Positions 14,323 through 22,226 of a stretch of DNA of 23,341 bases are shown here, in pieces. The first letter of the stretch is position 1. Each line of letters begins with the position of its first letter. The notes under the pieces were generated by a model. It was not told where the DNA came from. It ran no database searches and saw only the letters and a list, made by a program, of their open reading frames with translations. Both the position numbers and the translations under genes were made by a program. The DNA is from Bacteroidota bacterium (GTDB taxonomy: Bacteria > Bacteroidota > Bacteroidia > Bacteroidales > Prolixibacteraceae). The stretch is taken from positions 1 through 23,341 of the forward strand of contig JABMPI010000405.1 in the NCBI GenBank assembly GCA_013203755.1, given 5' to 3'.

Positions 14323-15358
14323 ACAAATTAATCATCGCCTTAATTGCACCATCTTTATACCCTTCAACAATATCGAAAGCAACGGGAGTTTCTTCCAAAG
14401 TAAAGTTATGAGTTACCATTTTTTCAACGTCAATTTTTCCTGAAACTACCAAATCAATTGTCTCTTCTACACAATGGTTTTGTCTGCGAACATTTATTAC
14501 TGTTAATTCTTTGCGGCGCATTAAATCCATATTAAACAGATATTGAGCTTCTGGCGGGATTCCAACCAACACCAATTTACCTCCCGGTTTTAATATTTTT
14601 ACTGCATTTGTAACAGCTTTTTGTTCTCCACTGGCTTCAAAAACCACATCCAATAAATATTCCTCTTTTTGTTGAATAACAGTCTCAACATTTTCACAAT
14701 CAGGATTAATTGAATAACTAGCTCCTATTTCTTTTGCTTTCTTACGTCGATATTCCAATGGCTCAATAATTCCAATATTCTCAACGCCATCGGCAAGTAA
14801 TTTAAACATAATGCTGAGTCCGATTGGCCCGGCTCCAAATATTCCCACTGAAGTTAATTTGTTTTCAATTTTAGCCAATTTAACCGTGTAAACACCAATA
14901 GTAAGTGGTTCTATTAATGCTGCCTGAATCGGATTTAACTTACCGGTTACAGGAAAACAGGTAAAATCTGGCATTACAATGTACTCCGCCAAACATCCAT
15001 CCAATTGTCCCGGACATCCTAAAAATTTATTATTCCTGCAAGTGTGTGGTCTCCCCGCCTTACATTGGTCACATTCACCACAATGAACCGAAGGATCGAC
15101 AACAACTAAATCACCAACTTTCACGTTGGTTACATCCACACCAATTTCTTCAATAACTCCTGAACATTCATGACCAACAGGATATGGATATTGAACTACC
15201 TGAGTTCCAATTTTTCCTTCAGAATAATAATGAATATCTGAACCACAAACGCCAATGCTTGTAAGCTTTATTTTAACTTCATTCGAATTTAATATTGAAG
15301 GAACGTTCACCTCAATAATTCCCATTTCCCTAATTCCTGTAAGTACTACTTGTTTCAT
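14321..15358 (-). CDS. zinc-dependent alcohol dehydrogenase, sorbitol/L-iditol dehydrogenase type
   Basis: A medium-chain dehydrogenase/reductase of 345 residues. Catalytic zinc ligands are visible as Cys38 (GVCGSDIHYY), His63-Glu64 (GHECSG) and Glu150. The structural zinc lobe has Cys93, Cys96, Cys99 and Cys107. The cofactor-binding turn is FGAGPIG (about 174-180), and IEPLEYRR downstream places an acidic residue where NAD is preferred over NADP. Overall pattern (YYSEGKIG, GVYTVK) is closest to sorbitol/xylitol/L-iditol 2-dehydrogenases, though threonine or butanediol dehydrogenases share it. No sugar transporter or kinase gene is beside it. A 470-bp gene-free stretch with a TCACAAA/TTTGTGA inverted repeat precedes it. 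Confidence 0.85.
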   Translation of the reverse strand: MKQVVLTGIREMGIIEVNVPSILNSNEVKIKLTSIGVCGSDIHYYSEGKIGTQVVQYPYPVGHECSGVIEEIGVDVTNVKVGDLVVVDPSVHCGECDQCKAGRPHTCRNNKFLGCPGQLDGCLAEYIVMPDFTCFPVTGKLNPIQAALIEPLTIGVYTVKLAKIENKLTSVGIFGAGPIGLSIMFKLLADGVENIGIIEPLEYRRKKAKEIGASYSINPDCENVETVIQQKEEYLLDVVFEASGEQKAVTNAVKILKPGGKLVLVGIPPEAQYLFNMDLMRRKELTVINVRRQNHCVEETIDLVVSGKIDVEKMVTHNFTLEETPVAFDIVEGYKDGAIKAMINL

Positions 15359-15686
15359 AAAATAATTTTAATTTTTTACCTTCTTAAAAACATTAAATTC
15401 AAATCTCCTATAAAGTTTTCTAAAAATAGTTCATATTTTATAATACTCAATCCCGTTCAATCAGGTATTCATACACAAATAAATAATGACTTTCATCACA
15501 AAACGCAATACAAAAATCATTTGTGACTATTTGAATTAATAATTCGAAAAAAAGAGAAATATATTACACAAAATATACATTCTTTCTATCACCTAACAAT
15601 CAAAGACTTAAAAGCTTGGTTATTTCAACATTTAACAATTTTTAATAAATATTTAGAAATCGTTAATTTTTAAATACATTTTATAC
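15359..15686. other. upstream region of the dehydrogenase
   Basis: Very AT-rich with no credible ORF. Holds the inverted repeat described separately (15496-15526). No clear TAnnTTTG element for the dehydrogenase could be chosen from several near matches. Confidence 0.5.
15496..15526. promoter_or_regulatory. possible operator, TCACAAA/TTTGTGA inverted repeat
   Basis: Perfect 7-bp arms at 15496-15502 and 15520-15526 separated by 17 bp, about 140-160 bp upstream of the dehydrogenase start. The arm spacing would put both arms on nearby faces of the helix. AT-rich context makes chance occurrence possible. Confidence 0.25.
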
Positions 15687-15694
15687 TATATTAG
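15687..15694 (+). promoter_or_regulatory. possible promoter -7 element for the candidate small RNA
   Basis: TATATTAG, followed by CA, differs from TAnnTTTG at one position. Transcription would start near 15700, giving an RNA of about 130 nt up to the terminator. Confidence 0.35.
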
Positions 15695-15699
15695 CATCG

Positions 15700-15830
15700 C
15701 TTTAATAAAAAGAACGTATTAGAACTTATTTTAGAAAACACCTTTTCTCTATTAGACCAATAAGTTTTCAGTTCTAACTAAACTAAACTATGAATAATCG
15801 GGTTATCGTCTAACAGATAACCCGATTTTT
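15700..15830 (+). ncRNA. candidate structured small RNA ending in a strong terminator
   Basis: Read on the plus strand: a near-direct repeat AGAACGTATT/AGAACTTATT (15711-15730), an outer stem TTAGAAC (15719-15725) with GTTCTAA (15771-15777), a second stem TTATT/AATAA (15726-15730 with 15759-15763), an apical hairpin AGAAAA-CACC-TTTTCT (15733-15748), and a terminator at 15796-15830. GAAAAC at 15734-15739 could instead pair with GTTTTC at 15764-15769, so two folds compete. No plus-strand gene lies just downstream, which argues against a leader riboswitch. A seven-codon ORF (ATG 15790) runs into the terminator. The start is estimated; expression is unproven. Confidence 0.4.
15796..15830 (+). terminator. 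intrinsic terminator, 12-bp perfect stem plus T-tract
   Basis: Arms AATCGGGTTATC (15796-15807) and GATAACCCGATT (15816-15827) are exact complements with an 8-nt loop and are followed by TTT and more T within the next bases. On the minus strand the tail is weaker. It directly abuts the MATE stop (15829-15831), so it ends a plus-strand transcript and may also slow MATE read-through. Confidence 0.8.
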
Positions 15831-17166
15831 ATGCCTTTTTTCTAAAAATATATTTGAAACGAAAATAGAATAAAATCCCTGCTAAACCCAGTCCCACCAA
15901 GTATCCGAACCAAATTCCCTGAGGCCCCACTTCCAAAATAAAAGTAAGAATATAACTAGTTGGAATACCTACCAAAAGATAGGCAAAGAATGCAAAAAAC
16001 ATAGGAACTTTTACATCGGCCATACCACGTAAGGTACTTAGCATTATTACCTGCAAGCCATCGAATACCTGAAAAATTGCTGCAACAATTAACAAGCTGG
16101 AAGCAATACTAACCACTGCCGGATCTAGAGTAAACAGCAAGGGTAGATAATTACGTGCCAGAATAAAAATAATACCCATAGCAAGCATAAAAAGTAAAAC
16201 CAGGTGCGTTGAAGCAAAAGCTGCCATTTTTAATGATTTGTAATCTTTCACCCCCATTTGATGACTCACCCGAATGGTATTGGCCTGTGAAACACCCAAC
16301 GAAATCATATACGTAAACGATGCCAAACCGATCGCAACCTGATGTGCAGCAAGTGGGATTTCACCCAACCACCCCATCATAATAGCTCCAATTCCAAATG
16401 CAAAAAGCTCTACAATTATTTGAAAACCTATTGGAATTCCAATTTTCAATATGGCTATAATCTTCTCTGTATTAAAAACTTGTTTACGAGCATCTACAAA
16501 ATATTTTTTGATTTTATGCGATTTTACAATATAGAATACAAATAAAAGTGGCATAAATAGGCGCGACACCAATGTTCCAACTCCGGCACCATTCAATCCC
16601 ATTTCAGGGAATCCAAATTTACCAAAAATGAAAATATAGTTTACAATAACATTTATAGCATTTGCAATTAGAGTTATTTGCATCGCCATCTTTGTATTGC
16701 CAATTCCTTCGAAAAATTGTTTCATCGAGAAAAACAACATAAATGGCAAGTAGGATAAACAAAGTAGAAGGAAATAGGGTTTAGCTAAATTTAAAACTTC
16801 AATAGGTTGTCCTAGTAACGGGAGAATAAAATATATTCCAAACATTACCGCAGTTAAAACAAAGGCAGCGGCCAGATGAGTAAAAACTCCATTTTTCAGC
16901 AAAATAGTAACTTCCTGAATTTTACCTTTACTAAATGCATTTCCAATTAAAGGTGTCAATCCATAAGTTATACCCATTCCAAAATATAAGCCAATCATAA
17001 AAACATTATTGGCAAACGAAGCGGCAGCTAATTCTGGAGTTCCAACATGGCCAACCATCATATTATCAACCAAATGTACAGTAACCTGCCCAATTTGTGA
17101 AAGCACAATTGGAAAAGCTAAATGTATATTTCGCTTATAAAATGGTATATAATCCGCTATTTTCAA
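15829..17166 (-). CDS. MATE family multidrug/Na+ efflux transporter
   Basis: An inner-membrane antiporter of 445 residues with about 12 hydrophobic segments. The N-terminal helix LAFPIVLSQIGQVTVHLVDNMMVGHVG is the typical MATE TM1 signature; the second half repeats it (IAILKIGIPIGFQIIVELFAFGIGAIMMGWLG). It would exchange drugs or metabolites for Na+ or H+. The start is TTG at 17166; there is no ATG until TM1, and an in-frame TAG lies 21 bp upstream. A full TATCTTTG element sits only 4 bp before this TTG, so the mRNA may be nearly leaderless. It follows the DUF5916 gene after 21 bp and may also be read from that gene's promoter. Confidence 0.9.
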   Translation of the reverse strand: MKIADYIPFYKRNIHLAFPIVLSQIGQVTVHLVDNMMVGHVGTPELAAASFANNVFMIGLYFGMGITYGLTPLIGNAFSKGKIQEVTILLKNGVFTHLAAAFVLTAVMFGIYFILPLLGQPIEVLNLAKPYFLLLCLSYLPFMLFFSMKQFFEGIGNTKMAMQITLIANAINVIVNYIFIFGKFGFPEMGLNGAGVGTLVSRLFMPLLFVFYIVKSHKIKKYFVDARKQVFNTEKIIAILKIGIPIGFQIIVELFAFGIGAIMMGWLGEIPLAAHQVAIGLASFTYMISLGVSQANTIRVSHQMGVKDYKSLKMAAFASTHLVLLFMLAMGIIFILARNYLPLLFTLDPAVVSIASSLLIVAAIFQVFDGLQVIMLSTLRGMADVKVPMFFAFFAYLLVGIPTSYILTFILEVGPQGIWFGYLVGLGLAGILFYFRFKYIFRKKA

Positions 17167-17170
17167 GGCG

Positions 17171-17179
17171 GCAAAGATA
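17171..17179 (-). promoter_or_regulatory. promoter -7 element for the MATE gene
   Basis: Minus-strand TATCTTTGC, a full match to TAnnTTTG, placed in the 21-bp gap between two genes and 4 bp from the TTG start. A TTG about 21 bp further upstream, inside the preceding coding end, could serve as the -33 element. Confidence 0.5.
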
Positions 17180-17187
17180 ATCGTTCT

Positions 17188-19803
17188 CTACAAAGAAAAC
17201 CAATAACTCAGTTTAATCATAAAGGCATTTTGAGCTTTTACTGTTGAAATATCAGTTAAACTGCTAACTATTGATGGATTGTGTCCTTCTTCGTAATTCG
17301 AACGGTAATTTGTCCAAACAAAATAAATGGTCGATCCGGTTTTATATTCCCAACGTGCTACAAAATTAGAACTAAACTCCTGAAAATTGAAATCCGGATC
17401 CCAGTCATTAAAATCATGATAAAGATTGCTCTCATCGTCGTACAGAAATTTACCATGCTCATTTTCTACAACGTTTAAGAATGAATATCTATCATCAAGA
17501 TTTTTTGCTTTCGAATCTTCAACTTTACGATAATCCAGATATTTACCGGTCGATGCATACGGACTTCCATAATACTGAAGCGAGATTTCGGGTGTAATAA
17601 AATATTCTGCCCGAAGTGTGGTATAAATTGTGTTTCTATTTATCTTTCCTACAACGTATTCTCTATTATCATTAATAGTTTCCTGAAAAACATATTGACT
17701 ATTGTCAATTTCTGCTACAAAATTGGATCGTGAGGAGATTGAGAACCGATTACTAACCATCCATTGAAACCCAAATGTATAGTCATTTTCAATCGTAATT
17801 CCATCATCGTATCTAGTTAAATCTGCCCCTCCAAAAAAGTGAATATCTTTACTACTGTTTGTTTGCATAAAAATTTCGCCACTGGTATTCCCGTCAATTC
17901 TTAAAGAAGGGCCACCACGTAACTGGCGTGTATCAATTTCATTATATGTTCTGTCCAAATCAACATTAAAATTCCAGTAATTTTTTAGACGAAATTTTAA
18001 GTGTCCATCTAATTCATCTTTTAAATTCTCGCCACCAAAACTCCAATGATGGCGTTGGTCTATATTAAAATAGTAGTTTAGAAAAATACCATTGGGTTTG
18101 TTTATCTGGTATAATACTCCAAAATGTTGTTTTATATAATCGGCTTGTTTCATGTAACCCATATCGTTAAAATCAACTCCCGGAGACCGCCAATCTAACA
18201 TTCCATCAATTTGAAACTTTCCACTTCTTTTACCCCCATTAATTTCACCTCCCCAACCTTTGAGACTCATTAGTTCAGTATTAAAATCCAAATGATCTGC
18301 ATCTTCCCTTTGATAGAGGTGCCTCGATGATCTCTGCAATCTGCTTATAGCCGTTTTGCTTCCATCAATTTTTGAAAAAAAACTTTTTCCCGTAACAAAA
18401 TACTTTCTATTTAACCAATTATGTTCAATGTCGACTCCTCCAATTAATGAATTATCAGATAAGAACTCTAAATGTTCATCCTTTATATTTCTGATCGTCG
18501 ATGTTAATATTCCACCTAAAACAGTATTTCCATTGTTTAAATCTTGTTTTACCCTGCCCATAAAATAGTTGGTAAAAGGTTCAACAGCCTTTTGTTCCTC
18601 GGAATTACCAAACGAAATAATCGCATTTTCTTTTGCTGTCATACTATTAACCACCCCCAATGATAATCCCGACTTACTTTTTCCGGTTAATTTTAGAGCA
18701 TTAATAATTGTAGTACTATTTGGTATTTTTATATCATCACCTTCATCCACATATGGAGTATAACTTGGCGCTGAACCAATTCTTCGAGAATAAAATAACT
18801 GATCTAATCCAGCATTGTACTCTAAAATACTTTTCCCCTCTAAAAAAAAAGGTCTCTTTTCATCATAAAATGTTTCGTATGATGTTAAGTTCAATTCCGA
18901 AGGATCTGCCTCAACCTGACCAAAATCTGGATTAATAGTATAATCCAACGTAAAATCTGATGTAATCCCAATTTTGCCATCTAAACCCGCCCCAAATTTT
19001 TCTCCAGTTTGAGAATCAGTAACATATTTTGCCTTTGCATAAGGCATCACTTCAAAATTCCGTTTATATGGTATGTCTTTAATTCCTCTCAATTCGCCAA
19101 AAATATAAACCATTGCAGGTGCATCTATTGGAATCAATTTCCATTGACTCTCTTCGCTTAACCGATAAATGTACCGCCAGATATGCATACCCCAAACATG
19201 TTCTTTTTCATTTGAAAAACGAAGCTGAGTAAATGGCACACGCATTTCTGCATACCAGGCTGAATCGCCAATCGAAGTTTTGCCATCCCAGACTGCATCC
19301 CAGTTAAAATCCCAACCATATTCGCCCATGTGCATTAAATCTACTTTTTGCCCAGCCGAAGTAAGATTAAATTCAAATGCAGTTTGTTTGTCGTTGTACG
19401 AATCCAATGCAATTCCTGCAATATCACCAACTGTATAATCATCGCGCCGCCCAAGAATAGGATTCATCTTTTCCGGCTCGTTATCGTAACATTTTATGGC
19501 GAAATAAAGATATTTATCGTCGTAAAGAATTTTAATTTCTGTTTCCTGCGAAGGAGCTTTTGCCTGGTGTGGCTGTTGCTGAATAAAACCACCATCCCAT
19601 TTCCCCATTAATTTCCAACATTCATCATTTAGCACCCCATCTATTTTGGGTACAATATTAGTTCGGGTTGCATAATAAGCCCTTTTATTACTAGCATGTA
19701 CATTTACTAATGAATCGTCGGATAGTGTATATTCTAAATTCTGCCCCATAGACAGGTTACATATAACACTTAAAATAAGAAATAGGAGGAAACGTTGAAT
19801 CAT
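17188..19803 (-). CDS. DUF5916 outer-membrane protein with N-terminal CBM9-like domain (long form)
   Basis: 871 residues from the ATG at 19803. A further ATG at 19824 would lie 1 bp from the promoter element, at or before the transcription start, so the shorter form is chosen; it begins directly with the signal peptide MIQRFLLFLILSVICNLSMG. A CBM9-like domain follows (VPKIDGVLNDECWKLMGKW, YDDKYLYFAIKCYDNEP, GIALDSYNDKQTAFEF), then the DUF5916 hallmark DYTINPDFGQVEADPSELNL and FYDEKRPFFLEG, then a long series of amphipathic strands ending KLSYWFSL, an outer-membrane beta-barrel type ending. The role is unknown. It shares domain order with the 680-residue protein at 2837-4879 but is about 190 residues longer, mostly in the barrel part. 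Confidence 0.87.
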   Translation of the reverse strand: MIQRFLLFLILSVICNLSMGQNLEYTLSDDSLVNVHASNKRAYYATRTNIVPKIDGVLNDECWKLMGKWDGGFIQQQPHQAKAPSQETEIKILYDDKYLYFAIKCYDNEPEKMNPILGRRDDYTVGDIAGIALDSYNDKQTAFEFNLTSAGQKVDLMHMGEYGWDFNWDAVWDGKTSIGDSAWYAEMRVPFTQLRFSNEKEHVWGMHIWRYIYRLSEESQWKLIPIDAPAMVYIFGELRGIKDIPYKRNFEVMPYAKAKYVTDSQTGEKFGAGLDGKIGITSDFTLDYTINPDFGQVEADPSELNLTSYETFYDEKRPFFLEGKSILEYNAGLDQLFYSRRIGSAPSYTPYVDEGDDIKIPNSTTIINALKLTGKSKSGLSLGVVNSMTAKENAIISFGNSEEQKAVEPFTNYFMGRVKQDLNNGNTVLGGILTSTIRNIKDEHLEFLSDNSLIGGVDIEHNWLNRKYFVTGKSFFSKIDGSKTAISRLQRSSRHLYQREDADHLDFNTELMSLKGWGGEINGGKRSGKFQIDGMLDWRSPGVDFNDMGYMKQADYIKQHFGVLYQINKPNGIFLNYYFNIDQRHHWSFGGENLKDELDGHLKFRLKNYWNFNVDLDRTYNEIDTRQLRGGPSLRIDGNTSGEIFMQTNSSKDIHFFGGADLTRYDDGITIENDYTFGFQWMVSNRFSISSRSNFVAEIDNSQYVFQETINDNREYVVGKINRNTIYTTLRAEYFITPEISLQYYGSPYASTGKYLDYRKVEDSKAKNLDDRYSFLNVVENEHGKFLYDDESNLYHDFNDWDPDFNFQEFSSNFVARWEYKTGSTIYFVWTNYRSNYEEGHNPSIVSSLTDISTVKAQNAFMIKLSYWFSL

Positions 19804-19825
19804 GAGTTGGTTTATAAACAGCATT

Positions 19826-19833
19826 CAAAAGTA
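19826..19833 (-). promoter_or_regulatory. promoter -7 element for the long DUF5916 gene
   Basis: Minus-strand TACTTTTG, a full match to TAnnTTTG, 22 bp before the ATG at 19803 and only 1 bp before the alternative ATG at 19824. Its position decides the start call. Confidence 0.6.
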
Positions 19834-20042
19834 AAAATTTATATTAATAAAAAAACGTTTTGTTAAAAAGATTTCACTTTTTAGAACACATACTTTTTTT
19901 ATTCAAAAACAAACCTCGGAAATTCCAATCAATCAAGGAAATTTACATTTATTAACATTTTTTCATTTGTCATTCAATACACATAACCTATTTTCAGCGT
20001 GCTAAATTCTAAAATAAACAATTTGCCTTTTAAAGGGTTGTT

Positions 20043-20050
20043 TAATGTTG
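20043..20050 (+). promoter_or_regulatory. possible promoter -7 element for the carboxylase operon
   Basis: TAATGTTG matches TAnnTTTG at seven of eight positions. TTTG at 20022-20025 lies 17 bp upstream as a possible -33 element. The distance to the accC start is 38 bp. The rest of the 285-bp divergent gap (19804-20088) shows no ORF or clear structure. Confidence 0.35.
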
Positions 20051-20088
20051 AATTTTAATGTAAAAAAATACTGATTTTACTGGATTAT

Positions 20089-21594
20089 ATGAATCAAATT
20101 AAAAAAATCTTAATCGCTAACCGAGGTGAAATAGCGATTCGCATAATGCGAACCTGTAGAGAGCTTGATATTGAAACAGTTGCCGTTTATTCCGAAGCCG
20201 ACAGAACCTCCCTCCATGTACGATACGCGCATGAAGCTTACTACATAGGGAAAGCGCCATCTAGTGAAAGTTATTTGAACATCGATAAAATTATTGCTGT
20301 AGCAAAAAACTGTGGTGCTGACGCTATTCATCCGGGCTATGGTTTTCTGTCGGAAAATGCGGAATTTGCCAAACGTTGCACAAAGGAAGGGATAATATTT
20401 ATTGGTCCAACGCCGGAAGTTATAGTACAGATGGGCGATAAAATTATGGCGAGGGATGCAATGATAAAAGCAGGAATTCCAATAGTACCAGGAACAAAAG
20501 GTAAAATTACTACCGAACAAGAAGTTCTTGATGTAATACAAGAAATTGGTTTGCCAATAATGATTAAAGCTTCTGCTGGTGGTGGTGGAAAAGGAATGCG
20601 GCTAATTAAAGAAAAGTCTGAAGTAGTTTCTGCAGTACGGGCAGCCCGTTCAGAGGCGTTGTCGTCTTTTGGTGACGACTCTGTTTATATTGAGAAATAT
20701 ATTACGTCGCCCCATCACATCGAATTTCAGGTTTTAGCCGACGAGCATGGAAACGTAGTACATTTGTTCGAAAGGGAATGTTCTGTACAGCGCAGACATC
20801 AGAAAATGATTGAAGAAACTCCGTCACCATTAATGACAGCCAAATTGCGTGATGAAATGGGGAAATGTGCTGTTGACGCAACCAAAGCAGTTAATTATGT
20901 AGGAGCTGGAACCATTGAGTTTTTAGTAGACAACGACCTGAATTATTATTTTCTTGAAATGAATACACGTTTGCAAGTGGAACATCCAATAACAGAACGT
21001 GTCACAGGAATTGATCTGGTAAAGCAACAAATTAGAGTTGCAGAAGGACACAAGCTCGAATTCAAACAGGAAGATCTTACTCAAAGGGGGCATTCAATAG
21101 AGTGTAGAATTTATGCTGAAGACCCGGATAATAATTTTATGCCAAGTTCAGGAAAAATATATAAAATAACTGAACCACTAGGTTTGGGAGTCAGAACGGA
21201 TGGCTATGTTTATGAGGGTTACGAAATCCCAATTCATTACGACCCAATGATTTCGAAACTAATTGTTTGGGGCAATACTCGTGACGAGGCAATTCGTAGA
21301 ATGCGCCGTGCATTGTACGAATACAAAATTACCGGGGTAAAAACATCCATAATGATGTTAGAACGGGTAATGAACAATGAAAATTTTATTTCAGGAAATT
21401 ACGACACACATTTTATTGAAAAAAATCAGGAACAACTTATGTCGAGTGAAGCGAATAAGGAGAATCTCGACATGGTAATTATTGCCGCATTTATTGATTA
21501 TTTGGATAAAATTGGTAAAACTGAAGAGAATACAAAAGAGTTTGTTCCGGCACAAAGTCGCTGGAAAAAAATTCCATATATAAACCATTTTTAA
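20089..21594 (+). CDS. accC: biotin carboxylase subunit of acyl-CoA carboxylase
   Basis: ATP-dependent carboxylation of carrier-bound biotin. The N-terminal domain starts KKILIANRGEIAIRI (5-19), HPGYGFLSEN is at 81-90, the ATP-grasp glycine loop GGGGKGMR at 164-171, ERECSVQRRHQK at 228-239 and the catalytic MNTRLQVEHP at 291-300. At 501 residues it is about 50 longer than E. coli AccC; the tail after about 455 (ENLDMVIIAAFIDYLDKIGK) is seen in Bacteroidota propionyl/acyl-CoA carboxylases. First gene of a three-subunit operon; the carrier gene starts 9 bp after its stop. Start ATG fits the conserved N-terminus; no Shine-Dalgarno sequence is present. Confidence 0.94.
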   Translation: MNQIKKILIANRGEIAIRIMRTCRELDIETVAVYSEADRTSLHVRYAHEAYYIGKAPSSESYLNIDKIIAVAKNCGADAIHPGYGFLSENAEFAKRCTKEGIIFIGPTPEVIVQMGDKIMARDAMIKAGIPIVPGTKGKITTEQEVLDVIQEIGLPIMIKASAGGGGKGMRLIKEKSEVVSAVRAARSEALSSFGDDSVYIEKYITSPHHIEFQVLADEHGNVVHLFERECSVQRRHQKMIEETPSPLMTAKLRDEMGKCAVDATKAVNYVGAGTIEFLVDNDLNYYFLEMNTRLQVEHPITERVTGIDLVKQQIRVAEGHKLEFKQEDLTQRGHSIECRIYAEDPDNNFMPSSGKIYKITEPLGLGVRTDGYVYEGYEIPIHYDPMISKLIVWGNTRDEAIRRMRRALYEYKITGVKTSIMMLERVMNNENFISGNYDTHFIEKNQEQLMSSEANKENLDMVIIAAFIDYLDKIGKTEENTKEFVPAQSRWKKIPYINHF

Positions 21595-21603
21595 TTTAAA
21601 GTT

Positions 21604-22125
21604 ATGGCAGTAGAAATAAAAGTGGGTGACCGGGTTGCATGGGTAAACCTATTAAACCAGGATGCTAATATTCTGGAAATTGAAGTGGATGGCAAAAGAT
21701 ACGAGGTAGATTTAATGCACACCGCTGACGGTACATTTTCAATTTTAGAAAATGGACATTCGCACAACATAGAACTCGTTCCTCATAAAGATAAAAAATA
21801 CACCGCTTACACTTTATATCAATCATGCGAAGTAGAAGTAATTGATGCTGAAGCACGTTATTTAATGAACCGGGGTGGTAATGGATTTGACTCCAATGAA
21901 AATACAATTTTCTCACCAATGCCGGGTAAAGTTGTAAATGTAATGGTTGAAGTTGGAGACGAAGTAAAAGAGGGCGAAACAGTTATTATTATTTCGGCAA
22001 TGAAAATGGAGAGCGAATACAAAGCCCCCAAAGACGGAATAGTGAAAAAAGTAAATGTAAAAGACGGAGTCATCATCGAAGGAAATCAGATTTTAATTGA
22101 ACTGGATTTAATTGAAACAGAATAA
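21604..22125 (+). CDS. biotin carboxyl carrier subunit of acyl-CoA carboxylase
   Basis: 173 residues. The biotinyl domain occupies the last 70: FSPMPGKVVNVMVEVGDEVK, then the attachment motif AMKMES with Lys134, then APKDGIVKKVNVKDG. The N-terminal 90 residues (VEIDGKRYEV-like strand pattern) form the extra domain that docks the carrier to the other subunits in propionyl-CoA carboxylase-type enzymes. No long Ala/Pro hinge, unlike AccB of fatty-acid synthesis, which supports a catabolic or propionate role. Co-transcribed with accC and the carboxyltransferase. Confidence 0.92.
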   Translation: MAVEIKVGDRVAWVNLLNQDANILEIEVDGKRYEVDLMHTADGTFSILENGHSHNIELVPHKDKKYTAYTLYQSCEVEVIDAEARYLMNRGGNGFDSNENTIFSPMPGKVVNVMVEVGDEVKEGETVIIISAMKMESEYKAPKDGIVKKVNVKDGVIIEGNQILIELDLIETE

Positions 22126-22137
22126 CAGGAAACGTAC

Positions 22138-22203
22138 ATGAATTCTTATCAATTCGAAAAAGGAAATGATTATAATTTATGTGAGTTCGATACGTTAGCA
22201 TAA
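22138..22203 (+). CDS. possible 21-residue small ORF within the carboxylase operon
   Basis: An ATG-initiated frame of 21 codons lying wholly in the 101-bp gap between carrier and carboxyltransferase. It has AGGAAA 7 bp upstream, a Shine-Dalgarno-like sequence that is unusual in this window. The product would be acidic (KGNDYNLCEFDTLA end) with no membrane segment. No known family is recognised. It may equally be a chance frame. Confidence 0.25.
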   Translation: MNSYQFEKGNDYNLCEFDTLA

Positions 22204-22226
22204 AAAAGTAAAAAAATAACAGATAC

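Noticed and set aside
15790..15813. Seven-codon leader peptide ahead of the terminator
   Set aside because: No runs of regulatory codons and no downstream plus-strand gene to attenuate.
20110..20541. 143-codon minus-strand frame opposite accC
   Set aside because: Shadow of a strongly conserved gene on the plus strand.
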